57,500 nt of DNA from Zygnema cylindricum (GCA_037447655.1 JBBHKE010002651.1:1-57500), one strand, 5' to 3'; shown: positions 10,810-21,101, counted from the first letter of the stretch. Numbers and translations: made by a program. The notes: generated by a model from the sequence alone, not told the origin.

Positions 10810-12156
10810 TTAGTCAGCTAAGGAATGTAGAGCACATTTGTGAATGTAAGTATAGAAGTCTTACCATCCACTAAGACCTTCAGATCTAATGATCCCACTA
10901 CATTTGTAGTAACCATTCTCCCATCCCCATACTCTATCTCTACAGTAGGGATCTTTCTTAGTTTAGTGAAGAGTTCTTTATCAAGACACATATGCATGGA
11001 TGCACCTGAGTCGATGATCCATCCTTCCTGTGGAGCTTCTCGAATCGCTCCAAAGGAACACTTTTGTCTTTGAGGGATCTCCTTCTCCTCCAACCTCTCG
11101 TCAAGAAAAAGTTCCCCATCCTCCTCAGAGGACTCATCCTCGGTCTCTTCTGTCACTTTTGTAACCACAAGTGCCTTTTTCTTCCCTCCGAAAGAACCCC
11201 CCTCCACGGTTTTCTTGGAGCCTCAGCTCCGATAGCTTGACATAGTCTGCGATGAAGTGTCTTGGTTTTTTGCAAAAATGACAAAGACACTTTGGGGGCC
11301 CTGGTGCCCCTGACTGATCTCTTTCCCCTTTGTAAGGTTTCTTCCGGTCCTTGCCCCATTGCTCCCCTCCTGCTGCTACAGCTTGAATGCTCTTTCCTCC
11401 TCTCATAATCCCCATTGTGTTTTCTTGTAGAAGTATCATCCTGACCACTATGTTCCATTTCCATGAACTATCAGGCATTCCCTGTACTCGGTACACTATG
11501 TTCTTGAACTCATCTGGTAACTTCATGATAAGAGTGTTAACTTTCATTTTCATTGTACCTGTCCACCCGGGACTTTCCATCTCCATATACAGACAAGAAA
11601 GATCATTACAACAATCTAACATCTTTCCTCCTTTGTAAGTGTAACTAACTAGCTTTTGCTCAGCCAACTAGAGCTCTTGAATAGTTATATCTCTGTAGAT
11701 TTCCACTAAACTCTCCCATAGCTCCTCGGCCTTGTAAATGTGAAGGTGAGGGGAGGCCAAACCTTGGGTGAGGTTTCTTAGAATGAAGTTCTTGGCAGCC
11801 ATGTTTACGTCTTCCCACATTTGAGTATCGTTCTCCACGGTGTTCACGGCCGCCGATCCCGGTGCCATGGCAATAGGGGTGAGTGGTGTCTCCTTCCCTT
11901 TCCCCTTTTCAGATATACTGGTATCCCCATCATTTGCCTCCTCAGCGGAAGCAGTCTCTGCTATAGAAAACCTTACTCCTCCAAAACCGAGAGGAATTCT
12001 CGAAGGTGGACGTTTCACTTGTCCACTGACGATACCCTAGTATCGTATTTCACACAAGGCTCCCATCATCATGGCTTCCAAATAGATGAGCCCAGATCTA
12101 TTAAAGGTGGGCACCCTAGAGAATGGGCCCATAACCTGCAATTCTTTGTCCTCCAT
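10810..12156 (-). pseudogene. Copia A2 gag and protease
   Basis: Gag starts at the minus-strand ATG 12156-12154, inside the 5' LTR, and crosses the PBS (reading LQVMGP). It continues through a stop-containing leader, VKRPPSRIPLGFGGVRF, a Ser/Thr/Glu-rich linker, and the capsid (ILRNLTQGLASPHLHIYKA, LMKLPDEFKNIVYRVQ). A CCHC-like knuckle CHFCKKPRHFIADY has its last Cys changed to Tyr. The protease has GWIIDSGASMHMC near 11010 with the catalytic DSG intact. Frame changes occur at about 11668, 11150 and 10815. Confidence 0.88.
12122..12136 (-). other. Primer-binding site of Copia A2
   Basis: Minus-strand GGTTATGGGCCCATT abuts the 5' LTR end AATTGCA. Thirteen bases match the complement of the plant initiator tRNA-Met anticodon arm. 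Confidence 0.75.
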
Positions 12157-13147
12157 TTGACTACAGAAAATACACGAAACCTCTAATTTAACTAGCCCAC
12201 TTTAAGCCACAACCACTGCTGCCCAAGTAATTAGAGTGACAATCTGTATGCACCCCTGTGCAACCTGGACTCAAAGAATCTCTCAAAACGCCCAACCAGG
12301 TGATAAGTTATGAGGCAATAAAAATGCCAATATGTACAAACTCTCAAAGAGAGAGGTGACTACCTACCAAAATTTTCTAAGTCCTGATTCCCTCTAATAA
12401 CTTCTATCTACTGAAGTACGGACCAATCAGATTACTGTACCATACCAAAAAGTATTACTGTCAGTGTACCTTTTGTACGGCCTATGTACGACAAGGCTAT
12501 TAAGCGGACACGTGTCTGCTTTTTACTCGTCCGTACATTCCTCGGAATTCCTATGACCAAATGTCATCTCTCCACGTGGCTCTAGGTCATGCCACGTCAC
12601 AAAACGCCAAGGTGACCACTCCGGGATTTCGGCGATGATGTGTGCTGTCGGATTCGCAATGAGACGCAATTGTAGCCGTTATAAATACTTGCGCGATATT
12701 TGTTTCGTTGCCAAAAACATGCGTGGTATTTTTTTTGAAATAATGTCGTACTTCGTACTTTTATAAACTGTATCTATGCACGTCGTATCCAGTTTTAGTT
12801 AAATGAATTTGTTCCTTTCTAAATGTATATATATCTATCACATACTATAGCATTTAGCATTGGTCTTAGTCTAACAGGATAAAGTTGACCGCTGTCGGTC
12901 AACCTGACGACCGGTAGGTACCGAGATCAAATCCCGGGTACGTCATATATATTTTTAGAGTAACCTACTAAAAATAACTACTTGTTGGACTAGGGCTGCC
13001 ATGGATCAACCACCCTCTCTATCCTTCAGTGACTACAACAAGTATGGGGGCTAGAGAGAGGAGGTGGAGGCAAGCTGTCTGTCCTTTTTCTTTTTATACT
13101 AACATATTAAACTTAGAAAATACTATAGAAATCTATCAATTTCAACA
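12137..13147 (-). repeat. 5' LTR of Copia A2
   Basis: 1011 bp, homologous to 1326-2361. It ends (high coordinate) TTTCAACA next to the ATAGA target duplication. It carries the second copy of the antisense tRNA-like segment (12860-12945). Confidence 0.92.
12860..12945 (+). other. tRNA-like segment in Copia A2 5' LTR
   Basis: Box A-like TAGTCTAACAGG at 12867-12878 and box B-like GATCAAATCC at 12925-12934. A 6-bp stem TTGACC/GGTCAA encloses the anticodon-like loop. Orientation and layout are the same as at 2072-2157, opposite to the element. Confidence 0.55.
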
Positions 13148-13152
13148 ATAGA

Positions 13153-15482
13153 CTCTATATCCCTTAATATCCTCATCATATCCCACAATGTATCCAGGTT
13201 TTCCCTTAGCATCTAGTTTCCAATTTTTCCTATCCGTGTCAAGACTGTCAACTTGGCTAACGAATACTTTATGGTGTGAGATATCTGGTTTCCTTCCAAC
13301 CCATCTCTCATAAGGTGTCACTCCCTTTATAACTGAGGTAAAACTGTATTCTTAATGTAGTTGGCACAATTCATTGCTTCTGTCCAAAATCTCTTTCCTA
13401 TTTTCTTGTCTGCCAACATACTGCATGCACTATCTCCTAGTGTTCGATTCAACCTCTCAGCTACCCAATTTTGTTCCTGGTTATATGGTACAATTTTCTG
13501 GTGCTGCACTCCCTCATCTCTCAGATATTCCTCAAATTGGTTAGAGGTACCCCACTATCACCCCTTATCCTTTAATGGGGGTTTCATGGAACTTCTCAAT
13601 CCATGCTTTATATTCTTTGAAGTAAGTTAATGCTTTAGACTTTGTTTTTAGAAAGTAGACTCTAAAGTATCTAGACCAATCATCGGTTATTGTCATCATA
13701 TACCTCTTTCCTCCGATCGAAGGTACTTTTGCAGGTCCCCAAATATCTGTGTGGACCAGATCTAATACTTTCTCACCTCTATATGTGGCAGTTTTAAGAA
13801 AGGGAAGTGTGTGAGCCTTCGTTTGAGCACAGCCACTACAATCATCCATCATTTCATTATCCCCAAACTGAACGCCTTCTACTACCCCAAGCTTTTTCAT
13901 TTCCCTCAACCTATCAAAATGCACATGCCCCAACCGCTTATGCCAAATCATCAACTTAGGAACACCAACATAGTAAGCATTCTTCTTTTCATTACTTAGG
14001 TTAAGCCTAAACATTCCTTGGCTACCCTTATTTTCTGTGAAGTAAACTTCATCCCCATACTTAGCTATAAAGACACCCTTTCTAGTGAAGGTATCAAACT
14101 CCTTCTCATCTAGCACAGACGAAGAGACAAGATTTTTACTCAGCTGAGGGATGTAGAGTACATCTGAGAATGTAAGTATAGAAGTTTTATCCTCCACTAA
14201 GACTTTCAGATCTATTGATCCCATTAGATCTGTGGTAACCACTCTCACATCCCCATACTCTATTTCTACAGTAGGGATCTTTCTTAGCTTAGTGAAGAGT
14301 TCTTTATCAAGACACATATGCATGGATGCCCCTGAGTCGATAATCCATCCTTTCCTGTGGAGCTTCCGGAATCGCTCCACGGGCACACTTCTGTTTCCGA
14401 GGGATCTCGTTCTCCTCTAGATTCTCGTAAAGAAAAAGCTCCCCATCCTTCTCAGAGGACTCATCCCCGGTTTCTCCTGTCACTTTTGTAGCCACAAGTG
14501 CCTTTTTCTTCCCTCCGAAAAAACCCCCTCCACGGTTCTCTTGGAGCCCCAGCCCCGACAGCTTGATACAATCTGCGATTAAGTGTTCTGACATTTTGCA
14601 AAAGTGACAAAGACCCTTTGGGGGCCTTAGTCCCCCATAATGATCCTTTTCCACTTTGTAAGGTTTCTTCGGGTCCTTCCCCCATCGGTCCCCCTCCTGC
14701 TGCTAGAGCTTGAATGCTCTTCCCACCTCTCCTAATCTCCATTGTGTTTTCCTGCACAAGTATCATCCTTACCACTGTGTTCCATTTCCATGAACTATCA
14801 GGCATTTCCTATACTCGATACACTATGTTCTCGAACTCATCTGGTAACTTCATGATAAGAGTGTTAACTTTCATTTTCATTCTACCTGTCCAACCGACAC
14901 TTTTCATCTCCATATACAAACAAGAAAGATCATTACAGTAATCTAACATCTTTCCTCCTTTGTAAGTGTAACTCACTAGCTTTTGCTCAGCCAATTGGAG
15001 CTCATGAATAGTTCCAGCGCTATAAATCTCCACCAAACTCACCCACAACTCCTCGGCCTTGTAAATGTGAAGATGAGGAGTGGCCAAAGCTTGAGTGAGG
15101 TGCCTGAGAATAAAGTTCTTGGCTGCCATGTGTACATCCTTCACATTTGAGTATCGTTCTCCGTGGTCTTCACGGTCGCCGCTCCCGATACTGTGGCAAT
15201 AGGTGTGAGGGGTGTCTCCTTCCCTTTCCCCTTTTTGGGAACACTGCTGTCCCCATCATCTGCCTCCTCCTCTGAGGCAGCCGTTGCTGCAGGAAACCTT
15301 ACTCCTCCAAATCCTGGTGGAGTTCCCGAAGGTGGACGTTTCACTTGTCCACTAACAATACCCTAGTATCGTTTTTCGCACAAAGTTCCCATCATCATGG
15401 CTTCTCAATAGATGAACCCAGATCCATTGAAGGTGGCCACCCTAAAGGGTGGGCCCATAACCTGCAATTTTGTGTCCTCCAT
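13153..15482 (-). pseudogene. Copia A3 gag, protease and integrase
   Basis: The gag start is the minus-strand ATG at 15482-15480, inside the LTR, reading MEDTKLQVMGPP across the PBS. Two stops (TGA in FIY*EA, TAG in KRY*G) interrupt the leader before VKRPPSGTPPGFGGVRF. Capsid (ILRHLTQALATPHLHIYKA, LMKLPDEFENIVYRV), a degenerate CCHC knuckle region near 14600, protease IIDSGASMHMC near 14330, integrase zinc finger (IWHKRLGHVHFDRL, CSGC) and core (DLVHTDIWGPAKVPS, QNWVAERLNRT with Gly changed to Trp) follow. The best-preserved block is 13565-14386. It stops at 13153 where A2 is inserted. Confidence 0.9.
15448..15462 (-). other. Primer-binding site of Copia A3
   Basis: Minus-strand GGTTATGGGCCCACC, the same 15-mer as Copia B, next to the LTR end AATTGCA. 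Confidence 0.8.
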
Positions 15483-15721
15483 TGGACCACAAAATATAGG
15501 AAGCCTCTAGATAATATTTAACTAACCCAATCCAAGCCATAACCACTGCTGTCGAGGAAAGGCAAACTGACAATTTGATTGCACCCTTGTGCAGCCTGGA
15601 CTCCCTTGAGTCCATAGCAAAAAGAATCACTGAAAACGGCCAACCAGCCGATAAGTTATGAGGCAGTAAAAATGCCAATTTGTACAAACTCTCAAAGAGA
15701 GAGGTAACTACCTACCAAAAT
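15463..15721 (-). repeat. Partial 5' LTR of Copia A3
   Basis: The last 259 bp of an A-family LTR. Homology with the A2 LTRs ends at CCAAAATT near 15721, where the methyltransferase gypsy begins. Confidence 0.88.
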
Positions 15722-15789
15722 TCACTAAAGAGCTTTCTCCTCCCTTGCTCGAAACTGCTTAAGCCATCGCAGTTGAAGCTCTCAACATA

Positions 15790-16680
15790 GTGGATCGAAC
15801 TATACACGAGGAACTCCACGTAAAAGAACGCTTGTGCATTCTATCCACTATGATTTCTGATTCACCAAAATTCTCCCCTATCTCTTTTACCTCCGACAGC
15901 TCAGCTGCAGCTGCCGCGTTACAAGCACTTCAGCTGCATAGAAATCTTGTTGCTATTCAGCCTATTTCCATAGAGGAGTAAAATTCCCTCGATCCTCACA
16001 TCAACTTTTTGGATAATGGGAAGGGCGCATTGTTGATCAATGGTATAGCCCCTTCCCTGCCCCTCATGGATACGGGTGTAAAGCCGGTGATATTGGGCTC
16101 TAGCTTTGCACTCAAGCTTGGTCTGACTCCGGACAAGCTCCAGTTCACTTCTACTTGGTTGTTAACATCAGCGGGCACAACCAAGCTAGTCCTAGGAATC
16201 ACTAAGAAACCGCTCGTTTTCTGGTTCCAGAACGGAACGCCTATAGATTTTGCTGAGATCTCGGTTCACGCTCTGGTCACTAAATGTAGTGACTATGAAT
16301 GCCTAGTGGGACAGGACGTTATATTTCGTGTAGGGGGTGGAGTTGACATGCATGATGAGACATTTTCTTATAGGCCCACTAACTTCTCGGAACGCAAAAT
16401 CTGCATTCCGCTAATTTCCGCTAGGAAGCCCATGCCTATTATGGCAAATTCGGCCACATCCATACCTGCATTGTCAGGGAATTCGGTGGGGGCCGAAAAA
16501 ATTTATTCATTGCCAGCAGAAGAAATTGTGCCAGATATTTCTTACTTACCAGAAATTTTCAGTGACCCAAGTTTTCTTATAGATACGAGGGAATTTGACC
16601 GAATCTATAACCAAACCTTGTCAATTCCACTTTCTCCGGCCTTTCCTACAATCTCAGTCCCTACAGACTCTTCTGGGTTT
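15790..16680 (+). pseudogene. Gypsy gag C-terminus and aspartic protease
   Basis: Starts in an Ala/Leu-rich stretch (SSAAAAALQALQLHRNL) that is probably the end of gag. After an in-frame TAA (15979-15981) the retropepsin-like domain follows: LLINGIAPSLPLMDTGVKPVILG contains the catalytic Asp-Thr-Gly triad near 16066, then FALKLGL and the downstream LVGQDVIF. A long linker (YRPTNFSERKICIPLI) leads into the methyltransferase. The truncated gypsy at 26630 has the same linker (HDQTFSYRPSNFPGRKIC), which shows the arrangement is shared by the family. Confidence 0.85.
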
Positions 16681-16689
16681 CTTCCCATT

Positions 16690-17853
16690 AATTGGAATCC
16701 GGTCGAATTGAAACCTCATCCAAATGGATTGGTGATTTTGGACCTTTTCGATGGAATAGGCACTTCCCTCCGTGCATGTTTGCGGAATGGATTATTAATC
16801 TGATTTTATTATTTGGTTGAGATTGATCCGTTAGCACGGAAAGCACAATTACATCATTGTAATCTGTTGCATTCCCAATACCCGCATTTGTTATCGAAAT
16901 CCGCATACGAGCATATGCATACCGCCCTCCCACAAGACATCTGGATTGTGGGCAACCATCACTTACAGGATATTGGTCCTATTGATCTAGTTTTTGGCGG
17001 ATGGGAGTGCAAGGGAATGTCTCGGGCCGGAAAAGGTCTTGGATTAGCCGATCCCCGCACCAAATTATTTTTTGAATTGATCCGCATCCTGCATTTTCTA
17101 CAAACTTTAGATCATCGTATGGGGTATATCTTGGAAAATGTCGCAGCCTATAATGATCCAAGACCTATAGTCTTGGTTGATTATCAACGGATTGAACAAA
17201 TAATTGGTCCGCCTCTAATTATTGACCTGGCTCGCCATGGTTCACTAGCACACCGGGTTCGCTCCAAATGGACGAACCTCATCGATATTGGTAGACTCCG
17301 TGAGGCCAACTTGTTAGTTCGTCCTCCTCCTACAGACATTCAAGTTGCCCTTTTTCCTTTCTATAAGGTGCAGCCTTGCATTCAAAAGGAATGTCCCCCT
17401 AATTTTAGTGTCAATGTCCTGGTTCAACCTCTCAAGGTGCTTCCTACCTTAGTTTCGTACCCACATTCACATGCATTCTCTAATGACCGTCCTGCATGCT
17501 CCGAAACATTCATACCGGTGAGCTCGAAGAGCCTACCTCTACAAAACAAGAACTCCTCATGCATTTCATTCCTAGCACTACAGCCGCTTACAGAACGTCA
17601 AAGATGCGCTTTATTTGGTTGTGTCATGGACCCTCATGCTTTGTCTTTTGTTTTAGGTGTCGGGTTTGCACTAGGTTGCCACTCTCAGGCATATCTGTCT
17701 CAACCAGCTGGGGGGGGGAATGCATCACTAAGAAAATCTTTCCGTCCCACTCTCCAAGGGACCACATTTCAATTTTTCCTCTTTCCTTCTCCAATTATAT
17801 CAGTTCCGGAAATCTCTATCTACTATTTCCTCAATCCTAGCCATATGTCCTAG
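16690..17853 (+). pseudogene. C5 cytosine-DNA methyltransferase domain of the gypsy polyprotein
   Basis: AdoMet-dependent C5 cytosine methyltransferase, recognised by ordered motifs. Motif I is ILDLFDGIGTSLRACL (FDGIG at 16747-16761). Motif II is YYLVEIDPLARKAQLHH. Motif IV is DLVFGGWECKGMSRAGKGLG, with the catalytic Cys at 17008-17010; the normal Pro before Cys is Glu. Motif VI is ILENVAA (ENV at 17134-17142). A motif VIII-like stretch SLAHRVRSKWTNL resembles the AHRARYFWGNL region of DNMT3. Motif IX-like is LTERQRCALFGCVMDPHAL near 17587. One in-frame TGA (16801-16803) separates motifs I and II; otherwise the frame is open for about 350 codons. In an active element it would methylate cytosine in DNA, presumably in the nucleus or in integration complexes. 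The target site cannot be read from sequence. It lies between protease and RT in the same frame as both. Confidence 0.9.
17706..17721 (+). other. Internal polypurine tract, possible central PPT
   Basis: AGCTG followed by a run of G and AAT matches the 3' polypurine tract at 21104-21119 base for base, including a 9-G run. It lies inside the methyltransferase C-terminus, where it encodes Pro-Ala-Gly-Gly-Gly-Asn. Central PPTs are known in lentiviruses and Ty1; the role here is inference. Confidence 0.45.
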
Positions 17854-18021
17854 TCCATTCCCGCATACACGGCTGTCCAGTCTACAAGTCCTTTTCATAT
17901 TCCACCCACTCCTCATTGGAGTGCTGATTTTCCAACATGCAGTTAGAATCATTCGGTTAATTGCCTTAAACAGACACCTGTTGCTTACGAGTTAGGTCAA
18001 ACGCTTATCGTAGATGAGCAA

Positions 18022-19000
18022 TTGGCCTTTGCACAAGCCATGGAAGCTATGACAACCGAAAAATTTGATGCTCCTAAATGGAAATTCGACACCAATGTAA
18101 CAAAGGCCAAACAAGAGTTACTAAATGATGTAGTTTTACGAAATATCGATGCCTTTACCTTTTCCATGAACGATTTAGGTCGTCACACCGCTTATAAGAT
18201 GACGATAGATCTCGAGATGATCGGCCTATATTTAAACCGAAACATCGTTTGTCAGAAATAGAATGGGAAATGGTAGACAAACGATGTGCTGAACTAGAGG
18301 AAGTTGGCCTAATCTATCGATCAGACTCCACATTTGCAGCTCCCACTGTCATGCCCCGGAAAAAGGATTTTGATGGTAATTTTACTGAACGTCGAATGTG
18401 TGGTGACTATCGTGAACTAAATGCTAGAATAGTTCAAGATCATCATCCCATGCCTCTTGCAGAAGAAATATCTGATCACGTAGGCGGAGCAAAGTATTTT
18501 AGTATCCTTGGCCTCCGTCAGGGATTCAATCAAATTGAGATAGAGGAAAAAGACCGGCATAAAAGTGCCTTTTGGGGTAGCGACGACCGATAGGAATGGG
18601 CCGTAATGCCATTCGGACTGAAAAATGCTCTGGCATCTTTCAAAAAGTCATGGATTCCATTCTAGGAGGTTGTAAATTTGCTAGATGCTACATCGATGAC
18701 CTCATCATTGCCTCGAATACTATCGAAGAGCACGCTGCTCACATCGAATGGGTATTGACTGAATTGAAAAAGGTCGGTTTAAAATGTCATCCAGCGAAAT
18801 GCACCTTTGGAGCCAAGGGAGTGCCTTACCTCGGCCATTTTATCTCGGCTGAGGGGATCACTCGTCTCGAAGCAAAGGCAGAGGCAATCAGTAAATTGCT
18901 TGCTCCTAGAGACCTCACAAGTCTGCGAGCGTTTCTCGAACTTGCTAATTATTATCGCAGGTTTGTATCTAATTTTAGCACCATCGCATCTCCGTTAAAC
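18022..19000 (+). pseudogene. Gypsy reverse transcriptase
   Basis: Ty3/gypsy RT. The linker (AFAQAMEAMTTEKFDAPKW) shares the methyltransferase frame; a one-base shift near 18225 moves to the frame of SEIEWEMVDKRCAELEEVGL. Motifs: TFAAPTVMPRKKD, RMCGDYRELNARIVQDHHPMP, FSILGLRQGFNQIEI (the usual catalytic Asp is Gly, GGC), then VMPFGLKNA after a TAG, a shift near 18640, and CYIDDLIIAS with the catalytic Asp pair at 18695-18700. FGAKGVPYLGHFIS and LRAFLELANYYRRFV complete the thumb and connection. It is probably inactive because of the first Asp and the frame breaks. Confidence 0.92.
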
Positions 19001-19480
19001 GACCTTCTCAAGAAAGAAGTGGCGTTTATATGGGGTCCCGATCAGATTTATGCATTTCAAAAATTAAAAACTGCCTTATCGAGTGCTCCAATTCTTCGTC
19101 CTCCCAATCACAAACTCCCTTTTTGTCTCCAAACAGATTTTGGGAAACCCGGAATCGATGCCATCTTAACGCAAAGAGAGTTGAGTGGAGAGGAATACGT
19201 AGTTTCTTACGCGAGCAGAAGCAATAACCGGGCTGAATCAAATTATAGTAGCTACGAAGGAGAGTGTCTAGCCGCGGTTTGGGGAGTCGTTCACTTCCGC
19301 CATTATTTGTACGGAAAACCTTTCACACTCCTAACTGACCATCAGCCCTTACATTGGCTGATGACGAACGATAAGCTTTCCGGGAAGCTAGTCCGATGGG
19401 CTTTAATCTTACAAAAATATAACGTTGAAATAATTCACTGACCCGGTCTGCTAAGTCTAAACGCAGACGGAATTTCCCGA
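19001..19480 (+). pseudogene. Gypsy RNase H
   Basis: RNase H domain directly after RT in the same frame: PFCLQTDFGKPGIDAIL (Asp), YSSYEGECLAAVWGVVHFRHYLYG (Glu), FTLLTDHQPLHWL (Asp) and LNADGISR (final Asp). The sequence before it reads IIH*PG with TGA where Arg is expected. All four acidic residues remain. Confidence 0.9.
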
Positions 19481-19486
19481 AATCCT

Positions 19487-20800
19487 TTGCCTCGAACGAG
19501 AGATAACGGAGTTCGACATGATTTTGATGACAACAATGTTCCCGTCATGTCAATGGGTTCTTATCATATTTATTGCTTGGCCTCTATTACGAACCCCCGT
19601 CCCGCCACAAATCGTTGGCGTGATGGGCCTCTCATTATTTTCCTATCCTCCAAGACCTTCACGTTCGGCACTACCTCTGACGAAGAAGACAGAGTGAAAA
19701 AGAGGGCCAAAGGTTACCTTTGGCTCAGGGGATCTTTAGTTCGGTTGTTGGCAGACGGAAACCATAGGCACGTTCCACAGCCTACCAAGCGTCTTTCTCT
19801 CATTGAGCACATTCACATTGAGCTTGGTCACTACGGTACTAAGCGGACATTAAGTCTAGTTCAGGCACGGTATTGGTGGTCAGGAATGCAAGCTGATGTT
19901 ACTGCTATTCTACACAAGTGTGCCACCTATGACCCTCTCCGAACTTGTTTCTCTAATCGGCAGACTACGCCCGAACCTCTACCCATTAGGGGTTTATTCT
20001 ATCGATGGTTGGTCGATCTGGCCGGACCTTTTCCTATCTCATGTAGAGGGAAACAATACATTATGATTATGATCGAAAATTTCAGTAAGTGGGTAGAAGT
20101 CGTAGCCCTGCCTCAGAAGACAGCTAAGTTAACCACCGCAGCTTTTAAGGAACATGTCGTTATGAGATACGGTGCCCAAGCCGAGGTCCTTACGATCAAG
20201 GTACAGAATTTCGGGGAGAATTTCAAGAGATGCTTGATGAGGCCCTCATCGATTATCGTCGTACTAGTCACGATCACCCCCAGGCTGATGGCCTGGCTGA
20301 ACGGGCAGTCCAGACATTTAAGCGTGCCTTGCGTAAGCATTGCTTAGAAAAACACATTTCGGTTTGGGACGAGTCCCTCGGTTACATTACCATAGGATAT
20401 CGCATGTCGGTTCAGGCTAGTCTGGCTAATTTCAGCCCGTATTATGTTTAATTTGGGCGACAACCGTTGCTCGACCGCAATATTCAGAAGGCTGCAAGCT
20501 TTCCACTTCTGGTGATGTCTGACACTATTTTTTTGGAACAACTCACTCGTCGTGCTTTGCTTTTTGCCCGTGAAATGCCCATGGCTTTTGATAACCTGCA
20601 GATTGCCCAGCATCGGGACACGCCCAGCATCGGGACACACTTCGGTTTGCCACCACTCAAAGCGGCCGTTACAGGCCTTTATAGAAGCCCTATCGGGTGG
20701 GAGACTATGTTTATCTTCGCACGCAATCTTTTGACACTTTTGACACTGATGTTTCTGCACAAATCCTACGGATCATCGAGGTGGATCGAAACAGAATGTT
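19487..20800 (+). pseudogene. Gypsy integrase
   Basis: N-terminal zinc finger IEHIHIELGHYGTKRTL then HKCATYDPLRTC (the first Cys pair appears changed). Core: VDLAGPFPISCRGKQYIM (Asp), then after a one-base loss near 20190 DQGTEFRGEF (Asp) and DHPQADGLAERAV (Glu), so the DDE triad survives across two frames. The C-terminus contains KRALRKHCLEK, FSPYYV, then VGDYVYLRTQSFDTF, a gypsy integrase C-terminal fold. A 17-bp tandem duplication (20605-20621 and 20622-20638) breaks the frame. The domain continues directly into ILRIIEVDRNRMLGLQ and the PHD finger. Confidence 0.88.
20605..20638 (+). repeat. 17-bp tandem duplication inside integrase
   Basis: GCCCAGCATCGGGACAC occurs twice head to tail. As 17 is not a multiple of three it shifts the frame; with one copy removed the reading IAQHRDTLRFATTQ connects to the downstream frame. 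Confidence 0.9.
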
Positions 20801-21101
20801 GGGATTACAAGGAGCAGACACATAGACTTTTCGAGAGCACTCCAAGAAATGTGCTCCATGTTACTTACCAGATTTGTCGCATGATATGGATCCTATGCGG
20901 ATGCCGATTATGGAGGCGACGGCATGTACCTTCTGTCATCGACTGGACAGGGAAACTACCATGTTACTTTGTGATCATTGCAATCAGGGGTTTCACATGG
21001 AGTGTTTGGTGCCACAATTGTTTGCAGTTCCGGATGGTCACTGATTGTGCCACGGATGTCGCAAGCTACTGGCCGTGTTGGCCAGCTCTTCTGCCACCTA
21101 A
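20800..21101 (+). pseudogene. C-terminal PHD finger of the gypsy polyprotein
   Basis: Frame ending at TAA 21099-21101 and starting at 20925 for the zinc ligands. The Cys4-His-Cys3 order is complete: CTFC, CDHC, HMEC, CHGC, in the context TTMLLCDHCNQGFHMECL and VPDGH. The invariant Trp before the last Cys pair is a TGA (21042-21044), one base from TGG. PHD fingers read histone tails, often H3K4 methylation state, so this domain sits where many plant gypsy integrases carry a chromodomain. Two other gypsy 3' ends in the window (27150 and 51060) retain mutated versions with the same tail LVVLASSS, so the domain belongs to the family. Confidence 0.85.

Larger units (their letters stand above)
1326..13147 (-). 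mobile_element. Copia A2, full-length element interrupted by Copia B
   Basis: Complete minus-strand Ty1/copia element with two LTRs (12137-13147 and 1326-2361), beginning TGTTGAAATT and ending AATTGCA. It is flanked by a perfect 5-bp target duplication ATAGA (1321-1325 and 13148-13152). Internal order on the minus strand is PBS, gag, protease, integrase, RT, RNase H, polypurine tract. Copia B sits in the RNase H region; without B the element would be about 6.4 kb. The LTRs differ at several per cent of sites by eye (8 differences in one 180-base stretch), so it is not recent. Its gag and pol carry multiple frameshifts and stops. Confidence 0.93.
1..15721 (-). mobile_element. Copia A3, outer element of a three-level nest, truncated at both ends
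   Basis: Ty1/copia element on the minus strand, present as two blocks: 13148-15721 (partial 5' LTR, gag, protease, integrase) and 1-1325 (integrase C-terminus and reverse transcriptase, running off the window). The blocks join exactly if element A2 (1326-13147) is removed, because the target sequence ATAGA flanks A2 on both sides and the integrase reading resumes across it. Its 5' LTR is cut at 15721, where gypsy sequence begins, and its 3' end lies outside the window. Coding is broken by many stops and frameshifts. It is a close relative of A2 and the oldest insertion of the nest by position. Confidence 0.9.

Noticed and set aside
17706-17721. G-run as the end of an older nested gypsy with its own LTR
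   Set aside because: The sequence after it does not match either LTR start (TATTGGGTCC or AATAAACCG), and the reading frame continues through it.
16690-17853. Independent host DNA methyltransferase gene
   Set aside because: Same frame as protease and RT linker, no introns, no regulatory domains (BAH, UBA, chromodomain) and flanked directly by retroelement domains.
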